Assembly (NCBI RefSeq): GCF_009646095.1
Contig: NZ_CP045725.1
Coordinates: 1,302,001 to 1,366,000 of the forward strand
Direction of reading: 5' to 3'
DNA from: Raineyella fluvialis
GTDB lineage: Bacteria > Actinomycetota > Actinomycetes > Propionibacteriales > Propionibacteriaceae
DNA: 64,000 nt
Part shown: positions 60,235 through 64,000 of the stretch, piece by piece
Layout: every line of letters begins with the position of its first letter
How positions within the stretch are numbered: position 1 is the first letter of the stretch
The notes under the pieces: generated by a model
The model's input: only the letters and a program-made list of their open reading frames with translations
Told to the model about the DNA's origin: nothing
Databases searched by the model: none
Translations under genes and position numbers: made by a program

Positions 60235-61151
60235 TGGCCCCGGCCTGGATCCTGCTTGTTGCGCTGCTCGGTGCCATTGCCGGCCTCGGGTGCGTGGCGC
60301 TCGCTCTCGGGTCCCGTCCCCCGGTCCCGCCGTTGAAGCGAGGGCTCGCGCTGCTCGACACGTCCCCGACCCTCGCCGCCGATCAGGGGCCGGACCCCTC
60401 CTCGACCATGGCGTCACGTGCGGACCGCGTCGGCCGCTGGCTCGCAGCCCACCCACCGGTGCCGCTCACCGCGGGACAGCGGCGGGCCCTCGACGCTCGC
60501 GGGGTTGCGGTGGCCGAGTTCATGACGGAGAAGGCGGCGTACGCGGCGATCGGCGCGCTCACCCCCGGTGTGATGGCGGGATGTATCGGCTTCCTCGCCG
60601 GCTGGGGGGTGTGGGTCCCCGTCGGTGTCGCGCTGGCGGGCGCCGTGCTCGGCTGGTTCCTGCCGGACCTGACGCTCCACCGTCGGGCGCCTGCGGATCG
60701 CGTCGACATGGCGGAGGCCCTCTTCACGTTCTTCGACCTCGTCACGCTCGAGCGCTTGGCCAACCGGTCCGCGACCCAGTCACTCACGGCCGCCGCCGAC
60801 GCCTCGGAGGCGCCCCTCTTCGTGCAGATCCGGGCTGCCCTGGAGCGGGCACGCCTCGAACAACGTCCTCCGTACGGCCAACTGCGCGCCCTCGCCACCC
60901 GCCTCGACCTGCCTGAACTCGCCGACATCGCCGACGTGATGCAGCTTGAGGAGTCGGGTGCCTCCCTGACCGGAGCCCTCCGCGCCCGTGTCCGCGAGAT
61001 CCGCGACGCGCACCTGACCGCCCAGAAGATCGCCGCGACCAAGGTGTCCGAGCAGATGACCGTGTTCATGGTCATCCCGTCCATGGTCTTCGCGCTCGTC
61101 TTCCTTGTGCCTCCGTTGCTCCGACTGACCGGCGACGGAGGAACACCATGA
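60231..61151 (+). CDS. tadC: Pilus assembly membrane protein TadC (T2SSF domain)
   Basis: The 306-residue platform protein has an N-terminal helix, two central helices (GALTPGVMAGCIGFLAG), a T2SSF domain ending in ELADIADVMQLEESGASLTGALRARVREIRDAHLTAQ, and a C-terminal hydrophobic segment (MVIPSMVFALVFLVPPLLRL). The start may be ATG 60231, which overlaps tadB, or 60234. A 27-bp gap separates it from the pilin-like gene. Confidence 0.86.
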   Translation: MMAPAWILLVALLGAIAGLGCVALALGSRPPVPPLKRGLALLDTSPTLAADQGPDPSSTMASRADRVGRWLAAHPPVPLTAGQRRALDARGVAVAEFMTEKAAYAAIGALTPGVMAGCIGFLAGWGVWVPVGVALAGAVLGWFLPDLTLHRRAPADRVDMAEALFTFFDLVTLERLANRSATQSLTAAADASEAPLFVQIRAALERARLEQRPPYGQLRALATRLDLPELADIADVMQLEESGASLTGALRARVREIRDAHLTAQKIAATKVSEQMTVFMVIPSMVFALVFLVPPLLRLTGDGGTP

Positions 61152-61178
61152 TCGACCCACCCGACGGAAGGAAACCCG

Positions 61179-61361
61179 ATGAACGTCCTGACCGCCCTGA
61201 TCTCCGCTGCCCTCCGTGGCGCCCTCGGCCCGGCTCCACGCGACGAGCGCGGCCTGTCGCAGAGCACGGAGAACGCGATACTCCTGGCCGGGGCAGTGGC
61301 GGTGGCCACGGTCGTCATCACCGCCGTGACCGCCTATGTGCGTGGCCATCTGCCCGCCTGA
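61179..61361 (+). CDS. Flp-type pilin-like small protein
   Basis: The 60-residue protein has a 28-residue basic/hydrophilic leader, then a hydrophobic helix (NAILLAGAVAVATVVITAVTAYV). A prepilin-like cleavage point lies at RG|LSQSTEN. The usual Flp motif has Glu-Tyr at +5/+6, whereas here Glu is at +6 and Asn follows, so processing is uncertain. Its place after tadC and its size support a role as the major pilin. Its TGA overlaps the presumed CTG start of the next gene. Confidence 0.75.
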   Translation: MNVLTALISAALRGALGPAPRDERGLSQSTENAILLAGAVAVATVVITAVTAYVRGHLPA

Positions 61362-61732
61362 CGCCCGCTCGCCGACGCAATGAGCGCGGATCGGCCGAGA
61401 GCCTGCAATGGGCGCTGCTGTGGCCGCTGGTACTGCTCCTCGTGCTCGGCACCGTCCAGCTGGGCGTGTGGTGGCATGCTCGTCTCACTCTCGGGGCCGC
61501 CGCCGCGACGGCTGTCGACCTGCTCAGTGTGGAGGACGCGAGCATCGCGTCGTCCGAGGCGGCGGCTCTCCGAGTGGCTCGATCCGGCGGCGTCGAGGCG
61601 GTGAGTGTGACGGCGCACCGGGGCGCACGGCAGGTGGACGTCGTCGTCAGGGGAACCGCACCCCTGGTCGTCGATCTCGGACTGTCATCCCTCGAGGTCA
61701 CCGCCTCGGCGCCTCGGGAGTTGGCCCGATGA
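61358..61732 (+). CDS. TadE-like pseudopilin, probable CTG start
   Basis: The 124-residue protein contains the TadE pattern RNERGSAESLQWALLWPLVLLLVLGTVQLGVWWHAR and a short C-terminal beta domain. No ATG, GTG or TTG lies in frame between the pilin gene and the hydrophobic segment. CTG at 61358 overlaps the pilin stop (CTGA), like the ATGA overlaps elsewhere in this operon. It gives a sensible N-terminus (TPARRRNERG), so I take it as the start. A lost base near the start is the alternative. Confidence 0.7.
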   Translation: MTPARRRNERGSAESLQWALLWPLVLLLVLGTVQLGVWWHARLTLGAAAATAVDLLSVEDASIASSEAAALRVARSGGVEAVSVTAHRGARQVDVVVRGTAPLVVDLGLSSLEVTASAPRELAR

Positions 61733-62142
61733 GGCGATCGGATCGCGGCGCCGTCGCCGTGGAGATGGTGGTCCTGGTCCCGGCGCTGATGGCGCTCGTC
61801 GGCCTGGTGGTCGGCAGTGCGCGAATCTGGACGGCCCGGGCGACCGTCGATGAGGCAGCTCACCGGGCGGCCCGCACGGCCACGGCCCTCTCGAATGCCG
61901 CCACCTCAGCCGCAGCCGGCGAGGAGGCCGCCCGGGCCAACCTGGCCGATCTCTCCTGCCGGCGCACCACCGTGGTCGTCGATGCCGCGGCCCTGCACCG
62001 TCCCCCCGGATCCGAGGGGACGGTCCGGGCCACCGTCACCTGCACCGTGGGGCTGGGCGACCTGGTCGTCCCGGGACTACCGGGTGAGCTGACCGTTCGG
62101 GCGACGGCCGACAGTGTCGTCGACAGGTACCGGAGGCGATGA
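61729..62142 (+). CDS. TadE/TadF-like pseudopilin
   Basis: The 137-residue protein begins RRSDRGAVAVEMVVLVPALMALVGLVVGSARIW, the TadE/F prepilin-like segment with the conserved Glu (VAVE), followed by a small external domain with two cysteines (SCRRTT and VTCTV) that may form a disulphide. Its ATG overlaps the previous stop (ATGA) and its own stop overlaps the next start. It is probably a minor pilin. Confidence 0.83.
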   Translation: MRRSDRGAVAVEMVVLVPALMALVGLVVGSARIWTARATVDEAAHRAARTATALSNAATSAAAGEEAARANLADLSCRRTTVVVDAAALHRPPGSEGTVRATVTCTVGLGDLVVPGLPGELTVRATADSVVDRYRRR

Positions 62143-64000
62143 TGCGCCTCGTCCGCGGCTTCCTGGCCCTCGTGGTGCTGCTGGCCTCGCTGGTGGGCGT
62201 CCCCGAGCTGCTGCTCGCCCTGGGTCGCTATCCGGACCCCGGTGACCTGGCCCCACTACGCCTGCTGATGGTCCCGGACGACGGGCAGGCGCTGTTGTGG
62301 CTGGTGACTGCTCTGGGCTGGGTCACGTGGCTGCTGTTCACGATTTCCCTCGGCGCCGACGTGGTCGGCCTCTTCGGCGGCCGTACCATACGACTCCCCG
62401 GACTGCGGTGGATGCAGCTGGCCTCCGGCACGCTGCTGCTGGCCGTGCTGGTGATGCTCGGCACGGTCCCGCGGGACGACGCGGCGCCGGCCGTGCCGCA
62501 AGCCTCGGCCGGCCCTCCTGTCGTGGGCGTGGCGGTGGCGTACGCGGCGCCGGCTCCGGTGGAGGCCGCGCCGGTGCCGGACGACGAGGTGAGCGACCAA
62601 GCCGCCGCGGCGGTCCCGACCACCTTCCAGTACCGCGTGCGCCACGGCGACGACCTGTGGACCCTCGCCGAGACCTATCTCGGGGAGGGCATCGAATGGC
62701 GCCAGATCCGCGACCTCAACCCGGATCTGCTGGGCGACGATCCCGACCATCTCGAAGTCGGCTGGGTGCTCACCATGCCGCTCCCCGCACCGCCTCCAGC
62801 CCCTGCTGAGCCGGTCCCGTCGCCCCAGCAGGCATCCGCGCCGACGCCGATGGAGCCCGTCGAAGCCCCCGCCCCGCCCCAGCCGGTCCCGCCCCCGCCG
62901 GCCCCGACCCCGGCGCCGACGGAGGGCCGGGCCGACCACGACGCCCGAGCCGTCCTCGGTGGTATCGGCGCCCTGCTCGCCACGGGGATCGTCGCGGGCC
63001 TTGCCGGACGCCGTCGGCTGCAGCTCGTCCAGCGCCCCGTCGGTCAGATCCCGGAGCCACCGGCAGCCGGGACCGAGCGACTGCGTGCGGCCCTGCTGGT
63101 GTCGACGGTGCCCGACCGGGTCGAGGTGGTGGGCTGGGCCATTCACATGGTCGCCCGCCACGCCGAACGGGTCGGCGCTATCGGCGCCCTGGACTGGCTC
63201 CGCGTCGAGGAGGAGGTGGTGGAGTTCGCCTGGGCGGTCGAGCCGCCCCCGCCGGACCCGCCGGCTCCGTTCTCGGTCGACGGGCAGTCCTGGTCGCTCT
63301 CCTGGGCCGATGTCCTCGCGGACCGTGCCGCTTCCGTCGGAGAGGAGGCGCTGCAGCCGTGGCCGACGCTGGTCACGCTCGGGACCGGCGAGGGCGGGAC
63401 CTATCTCATCGATCTCGAGCGCTGGGGCCGGCTCAGCGTCCAGGCAGACAGCGGGGAACGGGCGGGGGAGATCCTGACGTCGTACGTCCTCGACCTGGCG
63501 ACGGGTCCCTGGTCCGGTGGCGCGCGGGTCGTCGTGGTGGGCGACGACGGGGGACTCGTCGACACCAGCGGCGCGGAGCACGTCAGCCGCGTGGACGACC
63601 TCGAGGACATCCTGGCCGACTGGGAACGGACGACCGCCACCCAGCAGGTCCTGGCCGGGGTCGCCGACGCACCCGTGCCCGTGCTGCGCCTCGACCCCGA
63701 CGTCGCCGAAGCGTGGGCCCCGAGGGTGCTCGTCCTCCTCGCGGACATCACCCCGGCGGAACGCCGACGACTCAGCGACCGCTTCTCCCGGGCTCATCGA
63801 GGCCCGATCGTGCTCATCTCCGAGCATCCCGATGGCGACGCCACCCTGTTGGTCGACGAGTCACCGCTGCGCGCGAGGCTCGAACCCGCCGGGCTCGACC
63901 TCATCCCGCAGCGGGTCTCTCGCCCTGTCAGGGATGAGGTGATCGAGCTGCACCGCGTCACCGCACCGGACGCCTTGGTCCCCGCCGCCTGGGCGGGCGG
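62142..64000 (+). CDS. LysM-domain membrane protein, possibly BTAD-type, cut by the window end
   Basis: The frame is open from 62142 to the end of the window (at least 619 residues). It has two to three helices near the N-terminus and a LysM domain at about residues 164-211 (YRVRHGDDLWTLAETYLGEG to VGWVLTMPLP). A Pro/Ala-rich linker and another helix (about 275-292, GIGALLATGIVAGLAG) precede a cytoplasmic part that resembles the N-terminal region of LysM-BTAD regulators found at Tad loci in Streptomyces and relatives. The C-terminal BTAD domain is not visible here, so that identity is inference. GGAGG lies five bases before ATG 62142. Confidence 0.78.
   Translation, partial: MRLVRGFLALVVLLASLVGVPELLLALGRYPDPGDLAPLRLLMVPDDGQALLWLVTALGWVTWLLFTISLGADVVGLFGGRTIRLPGLRWMQLASGTLLLAVLVMLGTVPRDDAAPAVPQASAGPPVVGVAVAYAAPAPVEAAPVPDDEVSDQAAAAVPTTFQYRVRHGDDLWTLAETYLGEGIEWRQIRDLNPDLLGDDPDHLEVGWVLTMPLPAPPPAPAEPVPSPQQASAPTPMEPVEAPAPPQPVPPPPAPTPAPTEGRADHDARAVLGGIGALLATGIVAGLAGRRRLQLVQRPVGQIPEPPAAGTERLRAALLVSTVPDRVEVVGWAIHMVARHAERVGAIGALDWLRVEEEVVEFAWAVEPPPPDPPAPFSVDGQSWSLSWADVLADRAASVGEEALQPWPTLVTLGTGEGGTYLIDLERWGRLSVQADSGERAGEILTSYVLDLATGPWSGGARVVVVGDDGGLVDTSGAEHVSRVDDLEDILADWERTTATQQVLAGVADAPVPVLRLDPDVAEAWAPRVLVLLADITPAERRRLSDRFSRAHRGPIVLISEHPDGDATLLVDESPLRARLEPAGLDLIPQRVSRPVRDEVIELHRVTAPDALVPAAWAG

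Overview
The window is the replication-origin region of a high-GC actinobacterial chromosome. The order rpmH-rnpA-yidD-yidC-jag-rsmG-parA-parB to the left of oriC, and dnaA-dnaN-gnd-recF-dciA-gyrB-gyrA-DUF3566 to the right, is the classic actinobacterial layout. The MurJ-pseudokinase fusion, DUF6049, DUF3566 and DUF3817 proteins and the FHA-free sigM context also fit Actinobacteria. The decarboxylating Gnd next to recF, the class I fumarase, L-lactate dehydrogenase and formate/nitrite channel suggest a facultatively fermentative Propionibacteriales/Propionibacteriaceae member; this family-level placement is inference.

Layout. 0.1-9.2 kb: a CBS-domain site-2 protease, a secreted CotH-kinase/ricin-lectin protein, a secreted trypsin-like protease, class I fumarase, an AI-2E-type permease and a LysR regulator. 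9.3-18.1 kb, mostly plus strand: a lipoprotein, an LCP cell-wall ligase, trxB-trxA, two uncharacterised genes, a GNAT acetyltransferase, an aminotransferase, a D-Ala-D-Ala-ligase-like enzyme, SURF1 and DUF3817. 18.2-24.0 kb, minus strand: the parBA to rpmH block, with two strong parS sites inside parA. 24.0-26.3 kb: dnaA flanked on both sides by DnaA boxes; the main oriC candidate lies between dnaA and dnaN. 26.3-35.4 kb: dnaN to DUF3566. 35.4-43.9 kb: accessory material around a tRNA-Ile, with two GT87 glycosyltransferases, a triple RidA-domain protein, a glycosyltransferase remnant, a TSUP permease, an FAD/Rieske oxidoreductase and an FNT channel. 44.0-46.8 kb: an unknown protein, L-lactate dehydrogenase behind a GntR/LldR-type operator, and an LLM flavin enzyme. 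46.8-54.7 kb: sigM, murJ, DUF6049 and the CCA-adding enzyme. 54.7-56.1 kb: an HNH/DUF222 endonuclease. 56.5-64 kb: a Tad/Flp-type pilus operon (SAF protein, CpaE-like, TadA, TadB, TadC, a pilin-like peptide, two TadE-like pseudopilins) followed by a LysM protein that runs off the window.

Two window-wide points matter for anyone using this annotation. First, at least nine genes, including trxB and murJ (twice), are broken by apparent loss of one base in a G/C homopolymer, and in each case adding one base restores a well-conserved protein. I read this as systematic indel error in the sequence rather than real gene decay, though I list these genes as frame-disrupted because that is how they stand. 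Second, the widely conserved cluster pcnA-DUF6049-murJ-sigM-trxB-trxA is split across the origin: trxB-trxA lie left of oriC, while pcnA to sigM lie right of it in reversed orientation. This is the signature of an inversion around the origin.

I found no CRISPR array, no insertion sequence and no rRNA. The most unusual protein is the three-domain RidA fusion. I did not find a convincing wholly new multi-gene system.
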